A stretch of 64,000 nucleotides of DNA from an uncultured Lachnospiraceae bacterium (lineage in GTDB: Bacteria > Bacillota > Clostridia > Lachnospirales > Lachnospiraceae): positions 124,001 to 188,000 of the forward strand of contig CAJUDH010000001.1 in assembly GCA_910584845.1 (NCBI GenBank). Reading direction: 5' to 3'. The notes below the pieces were generated by a model. It was not told the DNA's origin. It made no database searches and saw nothing but the letters and a program-made list of their open reading frames with translations. Positions 15,590 through 24,441 of this stretch are shown here, one piece after another (within the stretch, counting starts at the first letter, position 1; the number at the start of each line of letters is the position of its first letter). A program made the translations under genes and the position numbers.

Positions 15590-16806
15590 TTGAACCCTAT
15601 CCCTTTCTTTTCTAAATTACATTTGCCTTCCTCGATCCATCTTCGTATCATATCCGCCTGGTGGCGGTAAATAAGGTTTTCATGGTAAATATCTTGATAC
15701 AGCAAATCGCCCTGGGCGTTCATTTCGATAATCCGGGGGGTTCGGCTGCCTTTTTCCAGCAAAATGTCGATCCCCGCGCTCCTTAGCCCGGAAAAACATG
15801 CCATAGCTTTTTGGCACAAAGCAGAAACCGATGCCCATACCTCTTCCGGCAAATTCAGGCGGGATGCCTCCATAGGATGATTGTTTAAATGAAGGTTGGT
15901 AATAGGGCCCCGGGACAGCCTTGCCAACAAGAAATCCAGGCGGCCGTCCTGCACCACTGCCCTTAAATCATAAGGGTTCCCCTGATATTCCGCCTTGGCA
16001 TACCAACGTTCTATTATGCACCTCAACTGCAAAATCCGGCCCAAAAGGGAAACCACTTCATCCTTTTTTGTAAAACACCGAAGTTTCTTTGTGTTGGCAA
16101 GCCCGCCGCCGGGAGTTTCCATGGCACAAGTATACAACGCCATCCGCCCCGTTTTCGGCTGCCACCTAAACGCCGCTACGCCGGCGGCGCCGGAGCCGTA
16201 CAGCGGTTTCATAAAGATTTGATGCATGTGGCGTTTTTCCATGGCCTCCAGAAGCCGCTCCACTTTCCCCTCCCCTAAAGGCGGGGAAGGCAACGCATAG
16301 CCCACCCGCTTCCCACGGCCGGTGGAAGCAAGGTTTTCGTCAAAAGCCGTCCCCCCCCTAAAAGTAACAATGCTTTCGCCCGCCCCCCCTTCCAGGCACT
16401 CCGTAACCGGCAGCCCTGCCCGGGCCAAAGTTTCCTTGCATCCCCTTTTATCCAGCAAAGCCCGGATCGCATCCGGATGGTTTAAAAACTCCCAATTATC
16501 CGCCTGGGCCATAGAAGCCAGCAAAGCCAGCCGGTGTTGGTAGCCCCGGGTTAAATCCTCCAATTCGTCCAACGAACTGCTGTGCCACAAAGGGGGGTCA
16601 ATTTTAATAAACTTCCTGGCGCCGTCCGGCTGGGGAAGGCAGTGGGGCCACCCCTCCCAATCCAGCAGCCCTGCGACAGCCAAAAGCGCCCCTTCCCCGC
16701 CGCGTCCCTCTGGCAGCAGGGCGGGCAGCCCAGCCTGCTGTGCCGCCCGCCCTAGATATAAGGTCCGTTTTGTGCCCGGGTTTCCAAGGAGGAATACTTG
16801 GCTCAT
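15586..16806 (-). CDS. STM4014-family ATP-grasp-like protein
   Basis: This 406-residue protein resembles ATP-grasp ligases, which join a carboxylate and an amine through an acyl phosphate. The C-terminal metal-binding motif appears as RIIEMNAQGD (about residues 358-367), with a basic ATP-binding segment FMKPLYGSGAAG upstream. It overlaps STM4015 and STM4013 by four bases each, so synthesis of all of them is coupled. In the cassette it would be the ligase step. Family recognition is good; the ATP-grasp assignment is moderately sure; the substrate is unknown. Confidence 0.83.
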   Translation of the reverse strand: MSQVFLLGNPGTKRTLYLGRAAQQAGLPALLPEGRGGEGALLAVAGLLDWEGWPHCLPQPDGARKFIKIDPPLWHSSSLDELEDLTRGYQHRLALLASMAQADNWEFLNHPDAIRALLDKRGCKETLARAGLPVTECLEGGAGESIVTFRGGTAFDENLASTGRGKRVGYALPSPPLGEGKVERLLEAMEKRHMHQIFMKPLYGSGAAGVAAFRWQPKTGRMALYTCAMETPGGGLANTKKLRCFTKKDEVVSLLGRILQLRCIIERWYAKAEYQGNPYDLRAVVQDGRLDFLLARLSRGPITNLHLNNHPMEASRLNLPEEVWASVSALCQKAMACFSGLRSAGIDILLEKGSRTPRIIEMNAQGDLLYQDIYHENLIYRHQADMIRRWIEEGKCNLEKKGIGFK

Positions 16807-17654
16807 TCCGTCAGCATGGCGTACCGGTATACTTCGCCTTGGTAGTGGTCCGCCTTATTGCGGCCAGAAACGTCGGCCTCCAGGGGCAGCCCTTCCAACT
16901 GTTTCATCATGCCCTCTGACAGGAAATGATAATGCACGTCCAGCTTCTTGATATTAGGGAACCGGGGAAGGGCTTCTAAAAGCAATTGGCCGCCTACATC
17001 CGATAAGGTTCCGCAGGACAAGTCCAGGGTATGGATTTGCCCCATAAACTTGCTTTCCAAAACCACTTTTGTCAGCTCATCCTGTATCTCGCTGTCCACA
17101 ATCCCCAAATACTCCAGCTTCGGGAAACAGGCGCCTGCCAAAAGCCGGCGAACCGTGTCCTCGTTGCCGTCAAACCCATAATTATCGCTGCCCATATACA
17201 AAAGCAGCTTTTTCAAATTGGGGAGTTGGGCCTTTTCTATCTCCTGAATCACATCCGAAGGCAGGCCGCCGCAAATAATGGTCAACGATTCCAGGTTTTC
17301 ATGGCAGATTTGCCCCAACGTCAAATCTTCGCTGCCTTTAATCGTTAATTCTTTCAGCTGCGGCATGGCCGCCCATATTTTACTGTAATCCCCCTGCAAA
17401 ATCCAGGAAACTTCACATTCCTCAAAATCCATGTCGCCCACGAACAATTTCTCCACATGGGAAAACCGTTCTGCAGCCTCTACAATGCCGTCCAGGATTT
17501 TCTGGCAGCTCTCCTCATAAGCGCTGCCCCAATTTCCAATGGCCACTTCCGTCACCTGGGGAAATTCCGGATCCGCCAAAATATCCTCTACCATGGTGGC
17601 CGCCCCCCGGCCTGCCTCATACTCATCGTAATTATAAGAATATGTCTTTGTCAT
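16803..17654 (-). CDS. STM4015-family leucine-rich repeat protein
   Basis: This is a 283-residue cytoplasmic protein built of irregular leucine-rich repeats (for example LKELTIKGSEDL, LESLTIICGGLP, LKKLLLYMGSDN). Such repeats usually bind another protein. The start at 17654 is chosen over the ATG at 17690 because GAGG lies seven bases before it; that site overlaps the end of the upstream phosphoribosyltransferase-like gene. It is the first member of the four-gene cassette. A scaffold or substrate-presenting role is inference. Confidence 0.85.
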   Translation of the reverse strand: MTKTYSYNYDEYEAGRGAATMVEDILADPEFPQVTEVAIGNWGSAYEESCQKILDGIVEAAERFSHVEKLFVGDMDFEECEVSWILQGDYSKIWAAMPQLKELTIKGSEDLTLGQICHENLESLTIICGGLPSDVIQEIEKAQLPNLKKLLLYMGSDNYGFDGNEDTVRRLLAGACFPKLEYLGIVDSEIQDELTKVVLESKFMGQIHTLDLSCGTLSDVGGQLLLEALPRFPNIKKLDVHYHFLSEGMMKQLEGLPLEADVSGRNKADHYQGEVYRYAMLTE

Positions 17655-17664
17655 TTTCGATACC

Positions 17665-18303
17665 TCACATTTTGGAGTACCCAAAAGCATTTACCAGTGC
17701 GTCCAGCTTTTGCCCCTGCCTGCACATGGGGCACTCCCGATAATCATAGTTCACATAGTTAGGCACGTCCTTTTTGCCAAATACCGAATGGACCGGAACG
17801 CCCCCTACCTGGTCCACTGCGCTGAACACAGCGGACACGCCCTGCATGTTCCCGCCATAATACTGGACGCTCTCAATAGCCTTGATGGCTGAGAACCCCG
17901 TGGTTACCATGGCAACAAGGATAATCACATTTTTGCCCTTAATCATGGGGATCGTATTGTCCCGGAAAATGATTTGGCTGTTATTATTGAATTCCGGGCG
18001 CACAATATAGATGGTCTTGTGCATGTTTTTTGAAAGGACCCCGCTCCGGGTAAGTTCTTCCGATAAAAACGCCCCGATCACCTCCGTGCCTTCCATACAG
18101 ACGATGGTATCCACTACCATCCCATACAGATAAGCCCCCACCATCCCTTTCGCCACATCCTGGGCTTCGCTGGCCCTGGTCTTTAAGGTAGTCATATCCA
18201 AATAATAATTGATATGGGAATGGTTCGTCGCAAAATGCCCCGGCGTTATCTTCAGCGCCGCGTTTGTCCCTGCCGTGTGGATCTTCGTATACCTTGTCTC
18301 CAT
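17665..18303 (-). CDS. Phosphoribosyltransferase-like protein with degenerate PRPP motif
   Basis: This 212-residue protein has the type I phosphoribosyltransferase fold pattern of orotate phosphoribosyltransferases. The PRPP loop reads NVIILVAMVTTG, where active enzymes have two acidic residues (VDDVxTTG); here they are Ala-Met. A CPMC cysteine pair lies near the C terminus. It is the first gene of the transcription unit and ends ten bases before STM4015. It may bind a nucleotide without full catalysis, or use another arrangement. Whether it belongs functionally to the STM4012-4015 cassette is inferred from the spacing. Confidence 0.75.
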   Translation of the reverse strand: METRYTKIHTAGTNAALKITPGHFATNHSHINYYLDMTTLKTRASEAQDVAKGMVGAYLYGMVVDTIVCMEGTEVIGAFLSEELTRSGVLSKNMHKTIYIVRPEFNNNSQIIFRDNTIPMIKGKNVIILVAMVTTGFSAIKAIESVQYYGGNMQGVSAVFSAVDQVGGVPVHSVFGKKDVPNYVNYDYRECPMCRQGQKLDALVNAFGYSKM

Positions 18304-18339
18304 AGTTAAACCCCCTTTACATGCATATTAACAACATTT

Positions 18340-18368
18340 ATTATACCGAAAACCAAAGGGTTGCACAA
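18340..18368 (-). promoter_or_regulatory. Promoter of the PRT-like / STM4015-4012 operon
   Basis: The minus strand has TTGTGC (18363-18368), 17 bases, then TATAAT (18340-18345). The first gene starts 37 bases downstream. The consensus -10 and correct spacer make it a good sigma-A candidate. Confidence 0.6.
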
Positions 18369-18487
18369 GCTGCTTTTCTATATTATTCCATAAAAAACCG
18401 AACCCGCCCTTCCCCCATTCCCCTCCCTGCTTCCCGCAAGTGCCCCCCATGGCATACACGCCAATGAAAATTGCCGGCCGGAAACAG

Positions 18488-18541
18488 TTGCACAAACCAC
18501 CTGCAATCAATTAAAATAGAGATAACCTGTTACTTGTTATC
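18488..18541 (+). promoter_or_regulatory. Candidate vsr promoter with GATAAC dyad
   Basis: TTGCAC (18488-18493) and TAAAAT (18512-18517) are 18 bases apart. Immediately downstream is an inverted repeat GATAAC-N9-GTTATC (18521-18526 and 18536-18541), in a position where a repressor could act. No controller (C protein) gene is visible in the restriction-modification locus. Confidence 0.4.
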
Positions 18542-18569
18542 ACTTGAATACAGCCGGCCGGAGGGTTTT

Positions 18570-19013
18570 ATGGATAAAATGACGCCCAAGCAGCGTAGCC
18601 GCACCATGAGCCACATCAAAAGCACGGATACAAAAATCGAAATCCTTTTACGCAAAGCTTTATGGCACAGGGGTTACCGCTACCGGAAAAATTACAAAGC
18701 TTTGCCTGGTTCCCCGGACATTGCCCTTACCAAATATAAAATCGCCATTTTCTGCGACAGTGAATTTTTCCATGGCTATAATTGGGAAATCAAAAAACAG
18801 AGGCTAGGGAACAACAAAGAATACTGGATTAAAAAAATCGAGCGCAATATGGCGAGGGACCGGGAGGCAGATTTGAAATTAATAGCCATGGGCTGGGTGC
18901 CCATCCATTTCTGGGGGCAGGATATTTTAAAAAATGTCCAGGAATGCATAAGGGCCGTTGACGACCTGCGATTTGAGTTGCAAATGGGGCCCTTTGATGA
19001 TACAATGGTTTGA
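18570..19013 (+). CDS. vsr: Very short patch repair endonuclease
   Basis: Vsr nicks DNA at T:G mismatches that arise when 5-methylcytosine deaminates, starting their repair. The 147-residue product begins with the family signature MTPKQRSRTMSHIKSTDT after MDK. It continues with the LPGSPDIAL segment holding the catalytic Asp and with FFHG. The start at 18570 is supported by a GGAGGG site; a longer frame from 18471 has no such site. The cytosine methyltransferase follows 209 bases later, the usual partner. Confidence 0.93.
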   Translation: MDKMTPKQRSRTMSHIKSTDTKIEILLRKALWHRGYRYRKNYKALPGSPDIALTKYKIAIFCDSEFFHGYNWEIKKQRLGNNKEYWIKKIERNMARDREADLKLIAMGWVPIHFWGQDILKNVQECIRAVDDLRFELQMGPFDDTMV

Positions 19014-19222
19014 AAGACGGGCTGTTTTTAAACATAACCTATATTTTTATATTGTCAAATTACTCTCTGTAGATCAAGGGGCACTTGGCTCTGACTAAGG
19101 CGCCCCCTTATCCGCTGAGGGTAATTATTGGTTTTATCAAGGAATGCCCCTTTGGCTATATCCAGGCAGGCAAAGGGGATCCTTTTGTCCCCCTGGCAGG
19201 GGAAATCTTACGGAGGGCTTAA

Positions 19223-20416
19223 ATGAACATTTTACGATATAGGCATAACGACCAAAACCGGGATGTCATTTCACTTTTTTCCGGCGCCATGGGGCTTGAC
19301 ATCGGTCTGGAACAAGCAGGGCTCCATGTGGTAGCCGGACAGGATTTCGACCCTTCCTGCGTAGCGACCATGGATGCAAACGGGCAAAATGTATTAGGCG
19401 GCGATATCCGTAATATTGAACCCCAGCAATTGCTGGACCTGTGCCGCCTTTCTCCCGGGGAGCCTTTTTTAATTTGCGGCGGCCCGCCCTGCCAGCCGTT
19501 TTCAACGGCAGGAAAACGTTTAGGGATCAATGACCCCCGGGGCAGTTTATTTATGGACTTCATCCGGATGATTGATTTCATACGCCCCAGGTTCTTTATC
19601 ATGGAAAACGTAAAAGGGATCGTATCCGCCCCCCTCAAACAAGTCCCCCTTTCCCAGCGGGATAAAGGGGATCCGGAGCAAAAATTGGGGACCGTGCTTG
19701 ACGTAATCCTGTCCGAATTTAGAAAATTAGGCTATAAAACCGTTTATGGGATCTTAGACGCCGTCAACTACGGTGTCCCCCAATTCCGCGAGCGGTTTGT
19801 GTTAATCGGGAGCAGGGATAATGAAAATATTTTCCTGCCCATCCCTACCCATTTTCAAATGCACCAGGAGGAGGCTTACCGTTGGCGCACGCTTAAAGAC
19901 GCGATTTATGATTTGGAGCACGACTGCGGCGAATATGCTTCGTTCAGTGACGACCGCCTGAAATTTTTGAAATTGGTGCCGGAAGGGGGGAACTGGCGCA
20001 GCCTTCCGCCGGAACTGATCCCCCAAGCCATGGGCGGCGCTTACGAATCCGGAGGGGGGAAAGTCGGCTTTTACCGGAGGCTTTCTTTCCACCAGCCTTC
20101 CCCTACCCTGGTTACATCCCCTGTCCAAAAAGCAACCATGATGTGCCACCCCACACAGGACCGGCCCCTTAGCCTTCGGGAATATGCCCGTATCCAGCAA
20201 TTTCCGGACCACTGGGCTTTTATGGGGACAACCGCTTCCAAATACAGGCAAATCGGCAATGCCGTCCCGGTAGGTTTGGCTGTTGCATTGGGGAAATCCA
20301 TTATTGCCGTCGCCGACAACAATGCGTCCATTGAAACCAAACGTTTCCGTGGAACCGATATCCATAACCGGATCAAATCTGCTATTGAGTTAGGAGGGGA
20401 TTACATTGGCAAATAA
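19223..20416 (+). CDS. DNA (cytosine-5-)-methyltransferase
   Basis: This enzyme methylates C5 of cytosine at a specific DNA site. It has the ordered m5C motifs: SAM-binding SLFSGAMGLDIGLE (motif I), GGPPCQPFS with catalytic Cys90 (motif IV), MENVKGI (motif VI), QFRERFVLIG (motif VIII) and QIGNAVPVGLA (motif X). A CGGAGGG site precedes the ATG. It is 397 residues and intact. The restriction gene begins inside its last codons, so the two are translationally linked. The target sequence cannot be deduced from the protein. Confidence 0.95.
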   Translation: MNILRYRHNDQNRDVISLFSGAMGLDIGLEQAGLHVVAGQDFDPSCVATMDANGQNVLGGDIRNIEPQQLLDLCRLSPGEPFLICGGPPCQPFSTAGKRLGINDPRGSLFMDFIRMIDFIRPRFFIMENVKGIVSAPLKQVPLSQRDKGDPEQKLGTVLDVILSEFRKLGYKTVYGILDAVNYGVPQFRERFVLIGSRDNENIFLPIPTHFQMHQEEAYRWRTLKDAIYDLEHDCGEYASFSDDRLKFLKLVPEGGNWRSLPPELIPQAMGGAYESGGGKVGFYRRLSFHQPSPTLVTSPVQKATMMCHPTQDRPLSLREYARIQQFPDHWAFMGTTASKYRQIGNAVPVGLAVALGKSIIAVADNNASIETKRFRGTDIHNRIKSAIELGGDYIGK

Positions 20417-21143
20417 AACCTATGATGAACAGGCAGTCATTGAGGCCATCGCCCAGGCCCTGGACACCTTTTATGAAAACCTCATCCGTAAAATAGACGA
20501 CCTGAATATCAATAAAGTCATGAAACGCAAAAACCCCTATTTGTACCGCGCCAAGGCCATGCAAAGCGCCTCGGACATTGTGGATTCCGTCCTGACCGCC
20601 TTTGTCAGCTCCAGTGAGGAAACCATCTTCGGCAATTGCTTTTTTGAACCCATTGCCATAGCTGCCAGCAATGGCAATAAAGCATTGGCTGAAGGCATAG
20701 ACATTATGATCCAAGATAAAGAAACCAACACCATATCTGCTTTTGCCGTCAAAAGCGGCCCTTCCGTATTCAATGCCGACAGCAAAAAAAGGCAGGAACA
20801 GAATTTTATGGCTGCGGCAAAGCTGGCGCAACAGGCCAAAGCCCGTTACGAAGCCTTTATCGGATACTGCTATGGCAAGAAAAAAGATTCCGGACGCGGC
20901 AAGCCTAAAATATATCAGGAGCTTGCCGGAAAAGATTTCTGGTGGAAAATCACCGGCGAAGAAGATTTTTACATTCAGTTAATGGAATATATGGGGGATT
21001 TGCCGGAAACATATGTGGCACGTTTCCAGGAAAGCTACACAAAAGCCTCCAACCGGTTGGTACGTGAATTTTCAAACAATTTTTGCCGGGAAGACGGCGG
21101 CATTGATTGGGAAAAACTGATCCGTTTTAATTCCGGGGAATAA
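20406..21143 (+). CDS. Type II restriction endonuclease (PmeII/TdeIII-like)
   Basis: This 245-residue nuclease partners the adjacent methyltransferase. A PD-(D/E)xK-like core is suggested by GIDIMIQD (Asp99) and AVKSG (Lys116). It begins with TTG, preceded by TAGGAGGGG, and overlaps the methyltransferase by 11 bases, an arrangement that ties its synthesis to that of the protective enzyme. I place it with PmeII/TdeIII-like enzymes from memory of the family; the restriction function is much surer than the subfamily. Confidence 0.82.
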   Translation: MANKTYDEQAVIEAIAQALDTFYENLIRKIDDLNINKVMKRKNPYLYRAKAMQSASDIVDSVLTAFVSSSEETIFGNCFFEPIAIAASNGNKALAEGIDIMIQDKETNTISAFAVKSGPSVFNADSKKRQEQNFMAAAKLAQQAKARYEAFIGYCYGKKKDSGRGKPKIYQELAGKDFWWKITGEEDFYIQLMEYMGDLPETYVARFQESYTKASNRLVREFSNNFCREDGGIDWEKLIRFNSGE

Positions 21144-21225
21144 AAACGCTTGCCCAAAGGCAGGTTAAGCCGGAATAAATGGCTGTAGCGGGGGCATATC
21201 TTAACCAATATTTTATTCCACATCG

Positions 21226-21250
21226 GGGCAGGGGCGGTTAGCCCCTGCCC
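21226..21250. terminator. Hairpin between convergent restriction gene and glycan operon
   Basis: GGGCAGGGGC (21226-21235) and GCCCCTGCCC (21241-21250) form a perfect 10-bp stem with a 5-base loop. It lies between the plus-strand restriction gene and the end of the minus-strand glycan operon. No T run follows directly, so its termination strength is uncertain. Confidence 0.5.
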
Positions 21251-21284
21251 AATACCTTGTTGGCAGCGCCGTTTCCCTTCCTGC

Positions 21285-22223
21285 TTAACGTTCCTTTTCC
21301 CCACCTAAATTTCCGGTCTCTTCCACAATATAAATAGGCCTGTCTTTCAGTTCACTAAACAATACGGCGATATATTCCCCGATAATACCCACAATTAAAA
21401 ACAACACGGCGAACATAAAGCAGTTGAGGATCACAATGGTGGTGTAGCCGCTGGGGGCCCCTTGGCGGGTACACAACGTATAGGCCATAACTGCCATGCC
21501 CATCAAAGCCGCAAAAGCCCCTGCATAAATCCCTAATTTTAAAGGCAGGTTAGAAAAGCACATAATCGTATTCATGGAAAATGCAAACAGCTTGCGGATA
21601 CTGTATTTACTCTCACCTGCCACCCGGTTGTGGGCTTCATAAGAAATGGTGGTTTTCCGAAAGCCAATGTTCTGTACATATCCCCGTAAAAACCGGACTC
21701 TTTCCCGGTAATTACGCTTAAGAACTTCTGCCGCCTGCCGGGAGACCACAAAAAAGTCCGACGCGTTCGCCTCAAACTTTACATCTGACAATGTGTTAAT
21801 CAATTGATAAAACGCCAAAGACGTAATGTTTTTTATAATGCCGGCGGATTGGTTGCGGGTGCGCACCATATTGATGACCCCGTAACCCTGCTCCAGCTTT
21901 TCCACGATCTTGGGCAGGCATTCCGGCGGGTGCTGTAAATCTGCGTCCATGCAAACAATAGCATCCCCCGCCGCATAGTCGATCCCGGCGATCATGGCCG
22001 CCTCATGGCCAAAATTGCGGGAAAACCCCACCAGCTTCACTTTGCTGTCCAGAAGCAGCAGCTGCCGCAAAACTTCCAGGCTTCCGTCTATGCTCCCGTC
22101 GTTGACAAACAGAAGTTCGTAATCCCAGGAAAGCCCCTCCAAAACAGGCTTGACGGACCGGTAAAACATAGGCAACGCCAGTTCTTCGTTATACACGGAG
22201 ACTACCACGGATAATTTTTTCAT
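21285..22223 (-). CDS. GT2 glycosyltransferase, GtrB/polyprenyl-phosphate type
   Basis: This is a membrane glycosyltransferase of 312 residues that probably loads a sugar onto a polyprenyl phosphate carrier. It has the GT2 domain from residue 4 with SVYNEE and the DxD-like motif MDADLQHP. Two C-terminal membrane helices (about 230-290) are arranged as in GtrB and dolichyl-phosphate mannose synthase relatives. AAGGAG precedes the ATG. It is the last gene of the glycan operon. Such enzymes feed lumenal GT-C transferases, and two large polytopic proteins occur in the same operon. Confidence 0.88.
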   Translation of the reverse strand: MKKLSVVVSVYNEELALPMFYRSVKPVLEGLSWDYELLFVNDGSIDGSLEVLRQLLLLDSKVKLVGFSRNFGHEAAMIAGIDYAAGDAIVCMDADLQHPPECLPKIVEKLEQGYGVINMVRTRNQSAGIIKNITSLAFYQLINTLSDVKFEANASDFFVVSRQAAEVLKRNYRERVRFLRGYVQNIGFRKTTISYEAHNRVAGESKYSIRKLFAFSMNTIMCFSNLPLKLGIYAGAFAALMGMAVMAYTLCTRQGAPSGYTTIVILNCFMFAVLFLIVGIIGEYIAVLFSELKDRPIYIVEETGNLGGEKER

Positions 22224-22241
22224 TGTCTTCTCCTTGCCCTG

Positions 22242-23072
22242 TTACACCCGGATTTCTATGCTGGAATGGGAGGGCACCCGCTTCTCTTTTGGAGGCAACG
22301 TCATATAATCTCCGTAAATCTGGGTCAGTACCTCATGCCAATTGCCCGGGGCCATTAGCTTGGTATCACAAAAAGCCAGGTCTTTCACCCGTTCACACCA
22401 ATCCCGCTGCAACGTCACCTGCAAAAAATCCGGCTGATAATTGCTGTAATAACGCAGGTTGCTGGGGCGTTTCCGATCTTTTAACGCCACTGCCCTTTGT
22501 AAGGCAAACAATACCTTCATAGGGACAAAGCGCCCCACAACAGACAAGCCGCCCACCGCCAGCTTGTGGAACCGGCTGTACCCGTGGAAATCCAGGCTGT
22601 AACGGTGGCCCATAGCCATGCCATAGATGGTTTTATGGAGCAGCAAAGTCGCAGCGGCAGATATTTTGTTTTCCGGCAACACGTCTATGGTAAACAAATC
22701 CACCCACAGATGGTTTAACTTACCTCCATAAAAACGCATTTTAGGCGAATTTTTATGGACACGGCTGTTTTTGTAAATAATCCGTGCGGTAAAATCATAA
22801 AACCCACGCCCCCCCTGAAATTCCTGGGGCATAATAAGCTCCATGGAATCCGGAAGTTCCCGCTTGGCCACTTTGAGGAAAGCTTCATAATTCTTTCTGG
22901 TAAAGGCCACGTCGGCGTCGTCATCCCAGGGGATAAACCCCTGATGGCGGACAGCGCCAAGCAAAGTCCCGGAATCCAGCAGATATTGGATTTTATATTT
23001 ACGGCAAATCCGGTCAACTTCTTTCAAAATCTTCAAATTCACTTCATGGGCTTTTTCCAGGCCATATTCCAT
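22242..23072 (-). CDS. LicD-family phosphotransferase
   Basis: LicD-type enzymes transfer phosphocholine or related groups, or in other cases phosphorylate sugars, onto surface glycans. The 276-residue protein shows the diagnostic LLDSGTLLGAVRH and IPWDDDADVAF near the N terminus, the nucleotidyltransferase-like active site. A GGGGGATG site precedes the start at 23072. Its place between rfbH and the GT2 gene implies decoration of the polymer made by this operon. No choline uptake or activation genes are seen nearby. Confidence 0.9.
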   Translation of the reverse strand: MEYGLEKAHEVNLKILKEVDRICRKYKIQYLLDSGTLLGAVRHQGFIPWDDDADVAFTRKNYEAFLKVAKRELPDSMELIMPQEFQGGRGFYDFTARIIYKNSRVHKNSPKMRFYGGKLNHLWVDLFTIDVLPENKISAAATLLLHKTIYGMAMGHRYSLDFHGYSRFHKLAVGGLSVVGRFVPMKVLFALQRAVALKDRKRPSNLRYYSNYQPDFLQVTLQRDWCERVKDLAFCDTKLMAPGNWHEVLTQIYGDYMTLPPKEKRVPSHSSIEIRV

Positions 23073-23093
23073 AAAATCATCCCCCTTATATAA

Positions 23094-24422
23094 CTACAGC
23101 GCCTCGTGGATAGCCTGTGCCATATAATCTACCATCTCATCCGTCATCCCCGGATACACCCCTACCCAAAAGGTATCCCTCATAATCCGGTCTGCCACAT
23201 GTAAATCCCCCACTACCCGATAGCCCCCCTGGCCGCGCATCTGGTCAAAACAAGGATGGCGGGTAAGGTTTCCGGCAAAGAGCATACGGGTCTGCACCCC
23301 CTTGCCTTCTATATACCGTACCACTTTATTGCGTTCTACCCCTTCTTTGCAGGTAATCAGAAAACCAAACCAGCTGGGCCGGGAATTGGGGCAGGGCTCC
23401 GGCAAGATCAACCGGCCTGCAAGGTCTTCCAGAGCCGCCCGCAGCCGGTCAAAATTATGCCGCCTACGTTCCACAAAGCCCGGGAATTTATCCAGCTGGG
23501 CACAACCGATGGCCGCCTGCATATCGGTCGCCTTTAAATTATAGCCGAAATGGGAATATACATATTTGTGGTCATACCCCGGCGGCAGCTCCCCATACTG
23601 GCGGTCAAACCGATGGCCGCAAGTATCGTCTTTGCCCGAAGGGCAAGAACAGTCCCGGCCCCAGTCCCGGAAAGAACGGATGATCTTATGCAGCAGAGGG
23701 TTGTCGGTGTACACTGCCCCCCCTTCTCCCATAGTCATGTGGTGGGGCGGATAAAAACTGGATGTGCCAATATCCCCGATGGTGCCGGTAAGCCGTTCTT
23801 GCCCATCCCACAGGTACCGGCTGCCTAAAGCGTCGCAATTATCTTCAATCAGCCAAAGCCCGTGGCGGTCACAAAACCCTTTTACTGCCTTTAGGTCAAA
23901 CGGGTTGCCCAAGGTATGGGCCAACATCACTGCCTTGGTCTTAGGGGAAAGGGCCTCTTCCAGCTGGCCTACATCCACGTTATATTGAGGTATGGCCACA
24001 TCCACAAATACGGGCACGGCCCCATACTGGATCATAGGCGCCACCGTGGTAGGGAAACCGGCAGCTACCGTGATCACCTCATCCCCCCGGCCAATTTGCC
24101 TTTCCCCCAGCAAAGGAGAAGTCAGCGCCATAAATGCATTTAAATTGGCTGAGGAACCGGAATTTACCAAAGAACAGTACCGCACGCCCAAGTATTCTGC
24201 CAGCTTTTGTTCAAACTGTGCCGTATAACGGCCAGAAGTCAGCCAAAATTCCAACGCGCTGTCCACCAGGTTTTTCATCTCCTGCGCATCGTACACCCTC
24301 GACGCATAAGGGATCCGGTCCCCGGGCTCATATGGCTTTTTATTCTTTATATGGTAAGCCTGGCAGTACCCCTCCACCAAGTCCAAAATTTCCTGCCGGG
24401 CCTGCTGTTGTGTTTTCTCCAT
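23094..24422 (-). CDS. rfbH: CDP-4-keto-6-deoxyglucose 3-dehydrase (E1, RfbH)
   Basis: This PLP and [2Fe-2S] enzyme removes the 3-hydroxyl of CDP-4-keto-6-deoxyglucose on the way to 3,6-dideoxyhexoses. Diagnostic features are present. The PLP lysine of DegT-type aminotransferases is replaced by His in SFYPPHHMTMGEGG. The iron-sulfur cysteines appear as CSC-x7-C (CSCPSGKDDTC). The start at 24422 has a GGAGG about ten bases upstream; an ATG at 24440 in the same frame has none. It follows rfbG at once. The flavin/iron-sulfur reductase partner (E3) is not in the window. Confidence 0.93.
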   Translation of the reverse strand: MEKTQQQARQEILDLVEGYCQAYHIKNKKPYEPGDRIPYASRVYDAQEMKNLVDSALEFWLTSGRYTAQFEQKLAEYLGVRYCSLVNSGSSANLNAFMALTSPLLGERQIGRGDEVITVAAGFPTTVAPMIQYGAVPVFVDVAIPQYNVDVGQLEEALSPKTKAVMLAHTLGNPFDLKAVKGFCDRHGLWLIEDNCDALGSRYLWDGQERLTGTIGDIGTSSFYPPHHMTMGEGGAVYTDNPLLHKIIRSFRDWGRDCSCPSGKDDTCGHRFDRQYGELPPGYDHKYVYSHFGYNLKATDMQAAIGCAQLDKFPGFVERRRHNFDRLRAALEDLAGRLILPEPCPNSRPSWFGFLITCKEGVERNKVVRYIEGKGVQTRMLFAGNLTRHPCFDQMRGQGGYRVVGDLHVADRIMRDTFWVGVYPGMTDEMVDYMAQAIHEAL

Positions 24423-24441
24423 AGCTTTCATCTCCTCCATA

